Assembly: GCF_014850975.1 (NCBI RefSeq)
Contig: NZ_JACXST010000001.1
Location: 1,240,001 to 1,304,000, forward strand
Length of the DNA stretch: 64,000 bases
Direction of reading: 5' to 3'
Source of the DNA: Methylomonas fluvii
GTDB lineage: Bacteria > Pseudomonadota > Gammaproteobacteria > Methylococcales > Methylomonadaceae
The position numbers and the translations under genes are program-made. A model generated the notes under the pieces. The model had not been told where the DNA came from, did no database searches, and worked only from the letters and a program-made list of their open reading frames with translations. This document shows positions 29,073 to 38,829 of this stretch, in pieces. Within the stretch, counting starts at the first letter, position 1. Every line of letters starts with the position of its first letter.

Positions 29073-29843
29073 ATGGGTTACCCATCCATGATGCAATTCG
29101 ACTGGACAACCTTTATCCTGGAAATCCTCAACTTCCTGGTCCTGGTGTGGATACTGCAACGCTTTCTGTACCGCCCGGTGCTGGCAATGCTCGATGCCCG
29201 GCAGCAGCGCATCAAAGACGAAACCGAGCAGGCCGCACTATTGCGCAACGAAGCGGAAGCCCTGCGCCAACAATACGAACAACGACTGGCCGCTTGGAAT
29301 CAACAACAAGAAACCAGTCGCCGGCAACTAGACGAGGAGTTAGCGCAGTTACGCAATACCGCGACGGAGAATTTGAAACAAACCCTGGCGGACGAAGAAG
29401 CTAAATTGCGGGTCCGTAACCAGACGTTGATCGCGGCAAGGGAAGCGGCTTTGGTAAGAGAAGCGGCGGGCGCGGCTTACGGGCAAGCAGCGGCTATGTT
29501 GCAACGATTAGCATCGCCGCAATTGACGCAGCGCATCGTCGAGGTCTTTCTGCAGGACCTGCTTGATATGCCGGACAGCGAGCTAGCGGCGCTGCGCAAA
29601 GCCGCGGCGATGTTGATTGCTGCTTCTGCGGTCGACGTGCTCGGCGCGCACCCGTTGAGCGAAGCAGAGCGATCACGGATAACGGAAACCTTGTCGAGCG
29701 TTGCCGGACAAAGCTTGCAAATCACCTTCAAGGAAGACCCTTCATTGATTGCCGGCCTGCGCGCCATAGTCGGCGAATGCCAATTGCACGCCAATCTGGC
29801 CGATGAGCTGGCGTTTTTCCGGCGCCAAGCCAATCATGGTTGA
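29073..29843 (+). CDS. atpF: N-type ATPase subunit b (b-delta-like)
   Basis: Peripheral-stalk subunit, longer than ordinary b. The 256 residues comprise an N-terminal membrane helix ([20 protein letters not shown]), a long charged coiled coil (about 45-150) and a C-terminal domain that resembles subunit delta, consistent with the absence of a separate atpH. The start may be the ATG at 29088 or 29091 instead of 29073; no clear ribosome site marks any of them. It needs its own promoter or readthrough, since the preceding gene is antisense. Confidence 0.88.
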   Translation: MGYPSMMQFDWTTFILEILNFLVLVWILQRFLYRPVLAMLDARQQRIKDETEQAALLRNEAEALRQQYEQRLAAWNQQQETSRRQLDEELAQLRNTATENLKQTLADEEAKLRVRNQTLIAAREAALVREAAGAAYGQAAAMLQRLASPQLTQRIVEVFLQDLLDMPDSELAALRKAAAMLIAASAVDVLGAHPLSEAERSRITETLSSVAGQSLQITFKEDPSLIAGLRAIVGECQLHANLADELAFFRRQANHG

Positions 29844-31272
29844 GTCGGTTAAACCCTACCAATTCGGCCTGCGCTTATCTGAGCGCGGCTACGTGGCCGG
29901 TATTGGCGATGGCATTGCCTGGATCCGCGGCTTGCCCACGGCGCGGCTTGACGAATTGATCGGTTTCGACGACGGCAGCACCGGCTTGGTGTTTCAGCTG
30001 GGCCGGGAAGTGTTGGGGGCGATTCTGTTGTCGCAAAACCGTGGCGTCACAGCCGGCATGGCCGTGCAACATATCGGCCGTAAGTTGGAAGTGGGTGTTG
30101 GCGATACTTTATTGGGACGGGTGGTCGATCCGCTCGGTAGTCCGCTGGACGGTTTACCGCCGCCGGAATTGCGCCAGTTTCGCTCATTGGAAGCTGCCGC
30201 GCCGCCCATCATCGAGCGCGATTTCGTCTCCGAACCTTTATACACCGGCTGCAAGATTGTCGACACCTTGATTCCCATCGGCAAGGGCCAGCGGCAATTG
30301 ATCATCGGCGACGACGGCATCGGCAAAAGCGCGCTGGCCCTGGACGCCGTGCTGAATCAACGCGGTCGCAATGTGTTGTGCGTGATGGTGTTGATCGGCC
30401 AGCCGCGTTCTTCCGTCGCCGGTACGATAGAAGCGCTGCGCCAGGTCGACGCGTTGGCCTATACCGTAGTGGTGGTCGCCGAAGCCAACGCTTTACCGGG
30501 TTTTCGCTATCTGGCGCCGTTTGCCGGCTGCGCGATTGCCGAGCATTGGATGCGCATGGGCCGTGACACCTTGGTGGTCTACGACGATTTGACGCGCCAT
30601 GCCCAGTCCTATCGCGAGTTATCGCTGCTATTGCAACGGCCGCCAGGGCGGGAAGCCTATCCGGGTGATATTTTTTATCTGCATTCCCGGCTGCTGGAGC
30701 GCTCGACCGTATTGTCGTCGGCCTATGGCGGCGGCAGCATGACTGCTTTGCCGATTATCGAAACCCGCCAGGGCGAGCTGTCGGCGTATATCCCCACCAA
30801 CTTGATCTCGATCACCGACGGCCAGATTTATCTGGAAAGCAAGCTGTTCGCGGCGGGCATGCTGCCGGCCATCGACATCGGCCGTTCGGTGTCGCGTATT
30901 GGCGGCAAGGCCCAGCATCCGGCCATCAAAACCGCTTCTGCGCATATTCGTTTGGATTATTTGCAGTTTTTGGAGCTGGAGTTGTTCGCCCGCTTCGGAA
31001 CCCGTTTGGAAGCCGGTGTCGAGGAAAAGCTGCAACGCGGCCGCTTGCTGCGGGAAATATTGAAACAGGATCGCTTGCAACCCTTGTCCGAACGGGCTCA
31101 TCTGGCCTGGTTGCTGGCATACGGCGAGGGTTTGCTGGAAAACCTCAAACCGGAACAGGCGGCTGGCGTATTGGCAGAGCTACTTGCAAAATTGCCGGAT
31201 ACGTTGACCTTGGAGTCGCCGAAAAAGCAATGGTTGTCAGTGTTGCGGCAACTCTTGGCGGATAAAGCATGA
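29836..31272 (+). CDS. atpA: N-type ATPase subunit alpha
   Basis: Regulatory nucleotide-binding subunit, about 478 residues. The P-loop is GDDGIGKS instead of the common GDRQTGKT, still GxxxxGKS. The arginine finger motif is VSRIGGKAQ, and [10 protein letters not shown] precedes it. The ATG at 29836 overlaps the end of atpF by 8 bases and gives a normal N-terminus. It overlaps atpG by four bases. Confidence 0.94.
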   Translation: MVESVKPYQFGLRLSERGYVAGIGDGIAWIRGLPTARLDELIGFDDGSTGLVFQLGREVLGAILLSQNRGVTAGMAVQHIGRKLEVGVGDTLLGRVVDPLGSPLDGLPPPELRQFRSLEAAAPPIIERDFVSEPLYTGCKIVDTLIPIGKGQRQLIIGDDGIGKSALALDAVLNQRGRNVLCVMVLIGQPRSSVAGTIEALRQVDALAYTVVVVAEANALPGFRYLAPFAGCAIAEHWMRMGRDTLVVYDDLTRHAQSYRELSLLLQRPPGREAYPGDIFYLHSRLLERSTVLSSAYGGGSMTALPIIETRQGELSAYIPTNLISITDGQIYLESKLFAAGMLPAIDIGRSVSRIGGKAQHPAIKTASAHIRLDYLQFLELELFARFGTRLEAGVEEKLQRGRLLREILKQDRLQPLSERAHLAWLLAYGEGLLENLKPEQAAGVLAELLAKLPDTLTLESPKKQWLSVLRQLLADKA

Positions 31273-32075
31273 GCCAGCGTCGGGAAGTCGAGGCGCGCTT
31301 AGCCTTGTTCGACGATTTGTCCGGCATTCTCGGCGCGATGCGCAGTTTTGCCTTGGCCGAGTTGCGGAAAGTGGGTAAGCGCGAAGCCGCGCAACAACAC
31401 GTCGTGCAATCGCTGGAAACGGCATTGGCCGATTTAGCCAACAGCTTGCCGGAGCCGGCTTTAAGCGCGCCAGCGAAAGACATCTGGCTGTTATTCGGTT
31501 CCGTGCGCGGCTTTTGCGGCAGCTTTAATGAAGATGTGATTCGCTACTGGCGCCAAAATGCCGATCAGCAAGGTCCGTTGATTCTACTCGGCGAACGCCT
31601 GCACCAAATGGTTGAGGCACGCGCCGCATTGCAACGGCTGCGCGGTGCCGAAGGTGGTCTGGATGCGCCGACGGCGATAGATAGTATTCTGACGGCGGTG
31701 GCAGAGCTGCGCGGCGTCGAATTTGGATTGATAGCTTGTATTCGTGACGAACAAGGGGCGCGCAGCCAACGCCTTTGGCCTCTGGCGAATGTGGCCAGCC
31801 ATGCCAGACCAAACCCGCCGCTGACTTTCGCGCCGGCAGCGGAAGTGGCGCAAGGCGTTGCCGAACATTATCTGTTTCATACTTTGCTGGCGTTATTGTT
31901 ACGCTCGATTCGGGTAGAAAACCACATGCGGCTGATGCAGATGGAAACCGCGTTGCGGCATCTTGAGCGCGGTGGCGAAGAACTGCAACTGCAACGCAAT
32001 CGGCTGCGTCAGGAAGAAATCGTCGAGGAAATCGAGTTGATGGTGGGGCGGCATGGCAGCGCTGCCGGCTTATAA
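31269..32075 (+). CDS. atpG: N-type ATPase subunit gamma
   Basis: Central rotor shaft, 268 residues. The N-terminal helix ([20 protein letters not shown] followed by [11 protein letters not shown]), the central [15 protein letters not shown] and a long C-terminal helix ([19 protein letters not shown]) follow the gamma pattern. It starts as ATGA over the atpA stop. Its last 6 bases overlap the convergent regulator gene. It is the final gene of the N-type operon. Confidence 0.92.
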   Translation: MSQRREVEARLALFDDLSGILGAMRSFALAELRKVGKREAAQQHVVQSLETALADLANSLPEPALSAPAKDIWLLFGSVRGFCGSFNEDVIRYWRQNADQQGPLILLGERLHQMVEARAALQRLRGAEGGLDAPTAIDSILTAVAELRGVEFGLIACIRDEQGARSQRLWPLANVASHARPNPPLTFAPAAEVAQGVAEHYLFHTLLALLLRSIRVENHMRLMQMETALRHLERGGEELQLQRNRLRQEEIVEEIELMVGRHGSAAGL

Positions 32076-33425
32076 GCCGTATTTCTTACGTTTTCGCCAA
32101 AAAGTTGCCCGGCTCATCCCTGCAAATTGCGCGGCCTGTTCCAGATTGTCCGGGTTATTTGCCAAGGCTTCACGGATCAATTCCGCTTCGTTTTGACTTT
32201 TTGAGCGCAGTGCAGCGTGCTGGTCAAGCGTTGCTGCCGGTCTAAGTGGCTCACGAAACTCGGGCGGCAAATCGCCTATGCCGAGCTCGCTGCCGCGGCC
32301 TACCGCATAGGCGTATTCGACCACATTATTCAATTCCCGGACATTGCCCGGCCAGCGGTAATCCAGCAGCAGGCGCATCGCTTCCGGTGCGATGCGGTCG
32401 ATATGGCGATGGCCTTGGGTGTTATGCCGGTCTATCAGATGTTGCAGCAACAGGCTGATGTCCTGGCGGCGCTCGCGTAGCGGCGGCAGAAAGATCGGCA
32501 CTACGCGTAAGCGATACATCAAATCCTCTCGAAACCGCCCCGCCTTGACCTCCTCGCGTAGCGATCTATGCGTGGCGGCGATAATCCGCACATCCACGCT
32601 GACCGCGCTATCGCCGCCCACCGGTATGAAATTGCGCTCCTGTATCACCCGCAGCAACTTGGCTTGCAGCTCCAATGGCAACTCCGCTATTTCGTCCAAA
32701 AATAAAGTACCGCCGTTGGCGCGTTGAAACAGGCCGGCATGGTTACGCACCGCGCCGGTGAATGCACCTTTGACGTGGCCGAACAATTCGCTTTCCAACA
32801 GGCTGGGGGTCAAGGCTGCGCAGTTGATCGCCAAAAACGGCTGATAGTGCCGCGGGCTTTCCAGGTGCAATGCATGCGCTACCATCTCTTTGCCGGTGCC
32901 GGATTCGCCGCGGATTAACACGGTGGCTTCGGTTTCGGCGACGTTGCGGATGATTTTGATGGCCTCTTTCATGGCGGGGTCGCGTGACAGAATGCCGTGA
33001 AAGCTGTCGCTGTCGTCCGATTTTTGTTCCGGGGCTGTGTCGCTTTGTGCTTGCAGAAATTCAATCGCCCCGGCGAAGCCGCCGTTGCTATCGTAGAAGG
33101 CGCGCGCGGTTCGATAACAATTCAGCGTTCGGCCATCCCGACGATGTATCCGCACCGCTTGCGACTTGACGATGCCGAGTTCGGCCAAGTTGCAGGGGTC
33201 GTTGCCGCTGTCGCAATTCAGCGCGGTTTTGCAGGGTTTGCCTATGGTCTCGGTCGCGCTCAAACCGAACAATTGTTCGGCGCCTTTGCTCCACAGCAAG
33301 ATGTCGCTATTGCTGTCCACGATAAAGGCCGCGCCGCTTTCGAATAAGTCGGTCAACACTTCTACGACTTGATCGGCGCCGATTTGGCCGAGCCAGCGTT
33401 TGAATAGGGGGGAAGAAGATGCCAT
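32070..33425 (-). CDS. Sigma-54-dependent PAS-domain regulator
   Basis: A 451-residue enhancer-binding protein. The N-terminal PAS domain (about 18-125) contains four Cys (C65, C71, C78, C103). The AAA+ domain has Walker A GESGTGKE (about 174) and the sigma-54 contact loop GAFTGA (about 220). The Fis-type helix-turn-helix ends the protein (NPDNLEQAAQFAGMSRATFW). It is divergent from a persulfide dioxygenase gene that has a -24/-12 promoter, so it probably activates that operon. FisR-type regulators control similar genes by Cys sensing of sulfane sulfur; the Cys cluster suggests the same, by inference. Confidence 0.9.
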   Translation of the reverse strand: MASSSPLFKRWLGQIGADQVVEVLTDLFESGAAFIVDSNSDILLWSKGAEQLFGLSATETIGKPCKTALNCDSGNDPCNLAELGIVKSQAVRIHRRDGRTLNCYRTARAFYDSNGGFAGAIEFLQAQSDTAPEQKSDDSDSFHGILSRDPAMKEAIKIIRNVAETEATVLIRGESGTGKEMVAHALHLESPRHYQPFLAINCAALTPSLLESELFGHVKGAFTGAVRNHAGLFQRANGGTLFLDEIAELPLELQAKLLRVIQERNFIPVGGDSAVSVDVRIIAATHRSLREEVKAGRFREDLMYRLRVVPIFLPPLRERRQDISLLLQHLIDRHNTQGHRHIDRIAPEAMRLLLDYRWPGNVRELNNVVEYAYAVGRGSELGIGDLPPEFREPLRPAATLDQHAALRSKSQNEAELIREALANNPDNLEQAAQFAGMSRATFWRKRKKYGL

Positions 33426-33472
33426 GCGTTCAATCTCGCGTTGTTTCAGTTATGTTTCAAGTGTATCAGTAT

Positions 33473-33497
33473 CGTTTCAATATTTCATATTGAAACG
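33473..33497. promoter_or_regulatory. Palindromic enhancer site for the sigma-54 regulator
   Basis: A perfect 11-bp inverted repeat, CGTTTCAATAT and ATATTGAAACG, with a 3-base spacer. Two further GTTTCA half-sites lie just left of it near 33443 and 33455. Its centre is about 175 bases upstream of the -24 element, a usual distance for an enhancer. It is also close to the start of the regulator gene, so autoregulation is possible. Confidence 0.7.
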
Positions 33498-33659
33498 CCA
33501 AGCTTGGCCATCGCCAGGTCGCTTCATCAAACCTATCGACTCAATTCTTTAAGGTAAGAAAACTAAAATAATAAGTTAAAACAAGGGTATATCTCTATGT
33601 GGCCCATGCTGCGGAGAGCTGATTTTGTGGGCCGTGCGGATATAAATACTGCCGGTAAA

Positions 33660-33676
33660 CTGGCACGAGTATTGAT
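33660..33676 (+). promoter_or_regulatory. Sigma-54 (-24/-12) promoter of persulfide dioxygenase
   Basis: CTGGCACGAGTATTGAT matches the consensus TGGCACG-N4-TTGCA except that the -12 GC reads GA. The spacing between GG and the -12 doublet is exactly 10 bases. Transcription would start near 33687, about 36 bases before the ATG at 33723. Confidence 0.75.
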
Positions 33677-33722
33677 ATACAACTCTTATATTCTTCTTAC
33701 TTTGCGCTAAATGAGGCGGGTC

Positions 33723-34415
33723 ATGATTTTCAGACAACTCTTCGAAACAGAAACTTCCACCTACAGTTACTTGTTGGGATGTGAACGCAGCCGTCGCGCC
33801 TGCCTGATCGATCCGGTGGCTTCGGAACTGCCGATTTATATCGATTTGCTGCAAAGCCTGAATCTGCAGCTGATTTACACATTCGAAACCCATGTGCACG
33901 CCGACCACATCACCGGCGCCGGTTTGTTGCGGGAAAAACTTGGCAGCAAGAGCGTGGTGCATCGGGATGCCGGCGCGCTGTGCGCCGATTTGCTGGTTAC
34001 TGACGGCGTGTTATTGCAAGTCGGCGATCTGGATATTCAGGTCCGGCATACCCCCGGCCATACCGGCGGTTGCGTCAGTTATGTGATGGCTGATCGGGTG
34101 TTTACCGGCGATGCATTGTTGATCGGCGGTAGCGGGCGCACCGATTTCCAGCAAGGCGATGCCGGCCAGCTTTACGACAGCATCACCGGCAAGTTATTCA
34201 CATTACCGCCTGATACCCTGGTGTATCCGGGACATGATTACCAGGGTAATACTGTGTCTACCATCAAACAGGAAATGGCAAAAAACACCCGCTTGGGCCA
34301 GGGGCGCACACGTGACGAGTTTATCGGCATCATGAGTGAGTTGAAGTTGGCGTATCCCAAGTTTATCGATCAGGCGCTGCCGGCCAATCAGTCTTGTGGG
34401 ACGCCTGCCGAGTAG
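33723..34415 (+). CDS. Persulfide dioxygenase (ETHE1-like)
   Basis: A 230-residue metallo-beta-lactamase-fold iron enzyme that oxidises glutathione persulfide to sulfite. It has the metal motif ETHVHADHITGA, TPGHTGGCVSYV, TGDALLIGGSGRTDFQ and YPGHDYQG, which together mark the ETHE1/PDO group rather than glyoxalase II. The ATG at 33723 has a GAGGCGGG ribosome site and gives the typical MIFRQLFETETSTYSYL start; an upstream in-frame ATG at 33711 is less likely. It lies 13 bases before the TauE exporter and under a sigma-54 promoter. Confidence 0.9.
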   Translation: MIFRQLFETETSTYSYLLGCERSRRACLIDPVASELPIYIDLLQSLNLQLIYTFETHVHADHITGAGLLREKLGSKSVVHRDAGALCADLLVTDGVLLQVGDLDIQVRHTPGHTGGCVSYVMADRVFTGDALLIGGSGRTDFQQGDAGQLYDSITGKLFTLPPDTLVYPGHDYQGNTVSTIKQEMAKNTRLGQGRTRDEFIGIMSELKLAYPKFIDQALPANQSCGTPAE

Positions 34416-34428
34416 GCGGAGTTAGCCG

Positions 34429-35355
34429 ATGATCCTGACGCTAATCTTGGCAATCTGTATCGGCCTGCTGCTGGGCTTGCTGGGCGGCGGCGGCTCGATT
34501 TTGACGGTGCCGATGCTGGTCTACGTGCTGCATGTCCCGCCCAAGACCGCTATTGTCACCTCATTTGTGGTGGTGGGGGTCTCCAGCCTGATGGCTTTGA
34601 TCCCGCATGCGCGACGCGGCCATGTCTGCTGGAAAAGCGCGCTGGTATTCGGTTTGGCCGGCATGTTGGGCGCATTCGGCGGCGGCCGTTTGGCCGGCCA
34701 TTTTTCCGGTGACTGGCTCATGGTGTTTTTTGGAGCGATTACATTTTTGACCGGTCTGGCGATGATCTTCAAGAAAGCCCCAAGCCAGCCGGCTGTTGAG
34801 CAGACATTACCGATGTGTCCTTTACAAACACCGATATTGCGCTTGTTGTTCGACGGGATTTTAGTCGGTGGGCTGACCGGCTTGGTGGGGGTCGGGGGCG
34901 GATTTTTGATCGTGCCGGCATTGACCTTGCTGGTGGGTTTACCGATGCCGGCCGCTATAGGGACTTCGTTGTTGGTTATTGTCATGAACGCCAGCGCCGG
35001 CTTGAGCGGCTACGCGAATCACGCCCAACTGGATATTCCGTTGATGGCGCTGGTGACGGCGGGTGCGGTTATGGGCAGTTTTCTGGGAGGCTGGTTATCC
35101 AACTTCATCAGCGCGGCCGCGTTAAGGCGCGGGTTTGGCTGGTTTGTGATGCTGGTGGCGGTGTATGTATTGTTTAACGCGCTGAGCTGGCAACTGTTGG
35201 CATCCTTAGAGCTGTGGCAGGATGACGAACGTGCCTGGCGACGAGGCTTGGCAGGTTTAGCCGCCTTATTAGCGCTTGGCCTGATAGGCAAGCGCATTCA
35301 TAGCCGCACGCCGCGTAGCGAAGCGTTGCCAATGTCGCCCCGCCATCATCTATGA
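34429..35355 (+). CDS. TauE/SafE family anion exporter
   Basis: A 308-residue membrane protein with eight or nine hydrophobic segments and the two internally related motifs GLLGGGGSILTVPMLVYVL and GLVGVGGGFLIVPALTLLV. The family exports sulfite or sulfonates. Because it directly follows the persulfide dioxygenase, whose product is sulfite, it is likely to expel that sulfite. The specificity is inferred from context. Confidence 0.9.
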   Translation: MILTLILAICIGLLLGLLGGGGSILTVPMLVYVLHVPPKTAIVTSFVVVGVSSLMALIPHARRGHVCWKSALVFGLAGMLGAFGGGRLAGHFSGDWLMVFFGAITFLTGLAMIFKKAPSQPAVEQTLPMCPLQTPILRLLFDGILVGGLTGLVGVGGGFLIVPALTLLVGLPMPAAIGTSLLVIVMNASAGLSGYANHAQLDIPLMALVTAGAVMGSFLGGWLSNFISAAALRRGFGWFVMLVAVYVLFNALSWQLLASLELWQDDERAWRRGLAGLAALLALGLIGKRIHSRTPRSEALPMSPRHHL

Positions 35356-35456
35356 ATTAGGCTAGACTAATATTGACGGTTGTGCTATGCCGTTGATTCC
35401 GCCATGCGGTGCTAACCGTCTGGCGCATAACTATAAAAATCGTTTGAGGAGGGTAT

Positions 35457-37307
35457 ATGTCTTATTCAATCAATACGTCACGTCGGCGCTTTTTTGCGCA
35501 AACTGGAGCCGGATTAATGGCGTGGGCTGGCGCGCCCGCATGGCTTAGAGCGATGGAAAACATGGGCGAGATGCCGACGATGCCGCCGCGTAAAGCCTCG
35601 GCAAATTTTCACCCGGACGTGGAATTGGATTTGATTTGCAAACCAAACGCGGTGGCTATTTTGCCCGGCCAGCCCACGCGCGTGCAGCAGTATTTTGCCA
35701 AATTGGTGAAGGGGCCGGCGCAGACCTTAACGGAAATTCCCGGTTCCTACCTGGGGCCGGTGCTGCGTTTCGAAAAGGGCCAAAAGATCAGAATCAATCT
35801 GCATAATCAGCTTAACGAACCGAGTATTACCCACTGGCATGGTTTGCATGTGCCCGCCGAAGTGGACGGGCATCCGCTGTACACGATAGACAGCGGCCAA
35901 GTGTTTGTGTACGAATTTGAAATGCTCAACCGCGCTAGCATGAATATTTACCATCCGCATCCGCACAACACCACAGCTAAGCAGGTTTATCACGGTTTGG
36001 CGGGCGCGATTTTGGTTAACGACGAGGAAGAACGGCGTCTGGAATTGCCCGGCGGCGAATACGAAGTGCCAATCGTGATTCAGGACCGCAAGTTCGACGC
36101 GAATAATCAGTTGCAATACGTGCACACCATGCACGACAGAATGATGGGTTTTTACGGCGACCGGATTTTAGTGAACGGTCTGGCTAATTTTCAGCTCGAC
36201 GTGGCCAGTCGAGCTTATCGTTTCCGCGTCCTCAACGGCTCAACGGCGCGCATCTACAAACTGGCTTGGGACGACAAGTCGCCTATTACCGTCATCGGTA
36301 CCGATGGCGGCTTGCTGGAAGCACCGCTCAATAAACCCTACGTGATGCTGGCCCCCGGCGAACGTTTGGATATTTGGGCTGATTTCAGCGGGCGTAAAGT
36401 CGGCTCCCAGTTGGTGTTGCGCAGCCGTTCTTTTTCCGGCGTATTGCCGGGCATGGCTGAACGGATGATGGGCGGTGGTCAAGGCGATCATGGCGGTATG
36501 GGCGGCGGTATGGGCATGCATGCCAGCGCTTTGCCGGTGGGTAGCGACTATCCGATTTTTACGGTGAAAGTCACCCGGCAGCAAAGTGATAGTCCGAAAT
36601 TACCCAACAGTTTGGCGAAAATTAACCATTACAGCTTAAATGACACAGTCAATCCCGGTAAACCGGTGCCTATCGCTATTTCGGAAGGGCCGATGCGCAT
36701 GGTTTTAAATGGTCGGCCTTATGCCTATAACGATATTTTGCCGAGCGAGCGCATTCCCTTAAATACTGTGCAATTGCTGGAGATTTTTCATGCGCATGGC
36801 GGTGGCGGACACGGCGATAAAGCCGGTGGCGAGCACGGCAATGCCGAGAAAGCCGATGCCGGTTCCCACAAAATGGGCGGTATGGGCATGATGGGTGGCA
36901 TGCGGCATGGTGATAACAATCAGGGTGAAGGTGAGCATAGGCGCATGGGTATGATGGGCATGCGGCACGGCGGCGAGAACGAAGAAGCCGGCGGCCATCA
37001 GATGGGCGGCATGGGTGGTATGGGTGGTGGTATGGGTATGATGATGTCCATGGCCCATCCGATTCATTTGCACGGCCAATATTTTCAAATCCTGAGCCGA
37101 ACCATCGCCAATAACGAAAGCGCAGATTACGCAACGGTTAAAGAGGGTTTTATCGAAGGCGGCTGGAAAGACACGGTGTTGGTGATGCCCGGCGAGCGGG
37201 TCAAAATCATCAAGCCCTTCCAGGATTTTAAAGGTTTATTCATGTACCACTGCCATAACCTGGAACATGAAGATATGGGCATGATGCGCGATTTCCTGGT
37301 GGTCTAA
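35457..37307 (+). CDS. Multicopper oxidase, CopA-like, Met/His-rich
   Basis: A 616-residue periplasmic protein with a twin-arginine signal (TSRRRFFAQTGAGLMAWAGA). Copper sites are THWHGLH (about 123), YHPHPHNTT (about 164), HPIHLHGQYF (about 537) and MYHCHNLEHEDMGMM near the C-terminus. Two regions rich in Met, Gly and His (about 335-360 and 445-530) resemble copper-binding inserts of CopA and CueO enzymes and may bind extra Cu(I). It probably oxidises Cu(I) for copper tolerance. GAGGAGG before the ATG is a strong ribosome site. Confidence 0.92.
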   Translation: MSYSINTSRRRFFAQTGAGLMAWAGAPAWLRAMENMGEMPTMPPRKASANFHPDVELDLICKPNAVAILPGQPTRVQQYFAKLVKGPAQTLTEIPGSYLGPVLRFEKGQKIRINLHNQLNEPSITHWHGLHVPAEVDGHPLYTIDSGQVFVYEFEMLNRASMNIYHPHPHNTTAKQVYHGLAGAILVNDEEERRLELPGGEYEVPIVIQDRKFDANNQLQYVHTMHDRMMGFYGDRILVNGLANFQLDVASRAYRFRVLNGSTARIYKLAWDDKSPITVIGTDGGLLEAPLNKPYVMLAPGERLDIWADFSGRKVGSQLVLRSRSFSGVLPGMAERMMGGGQGDHGGMGGGMGMHASALPVGSDYPIFTVKVTRQQSDSPKLPNSLAKINHYSLNDTVNPGKPVPIAISEGPMRMVLNGRPYAYNDILPSERIPLNTVQLLEIFHAHGGGGHGDKAGGEHGNAEKADAGSHKMGGMGMMGGMRHGDNNQGEGEHRRMGMMGMRHGGENEEAGGHQMGGMGGMGGGMGMMMSMAHPIHLHGQYFQILSRTIANNESADYATVKEGFIEGGWKDTVLVMPGERVKIIKPFQDFKGLFMYHCHNLEHEDMGMMRDFLVV

Positions 37308-37338
37308 CCGGAAAACGCCAATTGTCAGGGAGCGGGAT

Positions 37339-38370
37339 ATGACGATGATCAACAGGCATTTGACGATCCAGGGCATGCACTGCCCTGGTTGCGAAGACAC
37401 CATTTGCCAAGCGCTGGCCGATTTGCCGGGTGTGATAAAGCTAGAGGTCAGCTACGCGCGAGCGACGGTGGATGTGCAATTCGACGACAAGCTTGCCGAG
37501 GAAGCGGCGATATACCAGGCCATTCGTGCTAAGGGTTACGGCGTGGAACTGACGCCTCGGCCTGCCGGCGGTAAGCTGAAAGGCCTGTTGATTTTTTTGC
37601 TGCTATTGCTGGTGGTCGGTGGCGTGACGTTCTGGGGCAAGAGTTTGATGCCCGGCGTGATGCAGCAAATGTCGCCGCACATGGATCAAGCGGTATTGCT
37701 GGGCATCGGTTTTCTCACCGGTTTTCATTGTATCGGCATGTGCGGCGGTTTTGTGGTGGGTTACACCGATCCCCGTCAAGCCAAGTCCCGCCAACTGCTG
37801 GCGCATGTAAGTTACGCAGTCGGCAAGACCTTGTCCTACAGCGCACTCGGCGCCGGCTTTGGCTTGTTGGGCGCCACTATTGCGATTACCCCGCCGATGC
37901 GCGGTGGACTGGCTTTGGTGGCCAGCCTGTTTCTGTTGCTGTACGGTCTGAAGATGCTCAACGTCTTTGCCATCTTGCGCCGCTTTACCTTGCGCATGCC
38001 CACGGCCGTCAATCGCCAGCTTGCAGATGAACTGCGTAAACCGCGCAGTGCGTTGCGTACTGGTTTGTTGACCGGTTTTTTGCTGGGTTGTGGGCCGTTA
38101 CAGGCTATGTATGTGATGGCCGCCGGCAGCGGCGCCCCGCTACAGGGCGCATCGATGCTGTTCTGGTTTGGTCTCGGTACTTTAGCGCCGTTATTGGGGT
38201 TTGGGTTCTTCGCCAGCTTGTTGTCGCAGGTTTTCATGCGCCAGCTGGTAAAGGTTTCGGCAATATTGGTGATCGCGATGGGCGTGATGATGGCGCAGCG
38301 CGGTTTGAAAATCATCCAGGCAGGCCAGATGCCCGTAGCAATGCCGGCTCATACTCAGCCCGTTCAGTGA
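37339..38370 (+). CDS. HMA domain-UreH-like membrane transporter
   Basis: A 343-residue fusion. An N-terminal heavy-metal-associated domain (IQGMHCPGCEDT, residues about 10-75) precedes a membrane region. The membrane part is of the UreH/DsbD-like type (TGFHCIGMCGGFVVGY, about 131, and TGFLLGCGPLQAMY, about 238) with about seven helices. Members carry metals or reducing power across the inner membrane and are common in copper and cytochrome oxidase assembly clusters. It follows the multicopper oxidase by 31 bases, so copper is the likely metal. Confidence 0.87.
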   Translation: MTMINRHLTIQGMHCPGCEDTICQALADLPGVIKLEVSYARATVDVQFDDKLAEEAAIYQAIRAKGYGVELTPRPAGGKLKGLLIFLLLLLVVGGVTFWGKSLMPGVMQQMSPHMDQAVLLGIGFLTGFHCIGMCGGFVVGYTDPRQAKSRQLLAHVSYAVGKTLSYSALGAGFGLLGATIAITPPMRGGLALVASLFLLLYGLKMLNVFAILRRFTLRMPTAVNRQLADELRKPRSALRTGLLTGFLLGCGPLQAMYVMAAGSGAPLQGASMLFWFGLGTLAPLLGFGFFASLLSQVFMRQLVKVSAILVIAMGVMMAQRGLKIIQAGQMPVAMPAHTQPVQ

Positions 38371-38376
38371 GGTAAA

Positions 38377-38799
38377 GTGTTGGATATTCAGCGTTTCAGA
38401 CAATTGAACGAGCAGGCCAAACGGCTGGCGGACGAAATAGGCAATTTGCTGATAGAAGTTTTTCATTATTTGGCCTTGTTTGTCATCGGCGCCAGTATCG
38501 TTTGGTCGGCGGTGGTGGCATACGGCGGTATGATGCTACAAGGCCATGCCACCATCGGTGACATCTTGCTGCTGTTTATCTATTTGGAACTGGGTGCGAT
38601 GGTCGGCATTTATTTCAAAACTAACCTCATGCCGGTGCGTTGTCTGATTTACATTGCCATCACCGCGCTGGCTAGATTGTTAATCGCCGACATTCAGGCG
38701 CATCATCAGGCCGACATGGGCATTTTGCTGGTGTCCGGCGGCATCTTATTATTGGCTTTGTCGACCGTGATTATTCGCAAGCCAAGTGACGATACCTGA
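38377..38799 (+). CDS. psiE: PsiE family membrane protein
   Basis: A 140-residue protein with four hydrophobic segments and the PsiE pattern (FHYLALFVIGASIVW, LLFIYLELGAMVGIYFKT, MPVRCLIYIAITALARLLI). It is called phosphate-starvation-inducible E in E. coli; its biochemical role is not known. The start is GTG 38377, or TTG 38380, after a GAGG ribosome site. It is part of the copper-type gene group. Confidence 0.85.
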   Translation: MLDIQRFRQLNEQAKRLADEIGNLLIEVFHYLALFVIGASIVWSAVVAYGGMMLQGHATIGDILLLFIYLELGAMVGIYFKTNLMPVRCLIYIAITALARLLIADIQAHHQADMGILLVSGGILLLALSTVIIRKPSDDT

Positions 38800-38829
38800 A
38801 CGGCCAGTTACAGGAAAAGGAAAACTAAG

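Noticed and set aside
28946..29404. Plus-strand open frame overlapping atpF
   Set aside because: It lies in another frame of atpF, with Pro/Arg/Thr-rich composition and no family pattern.
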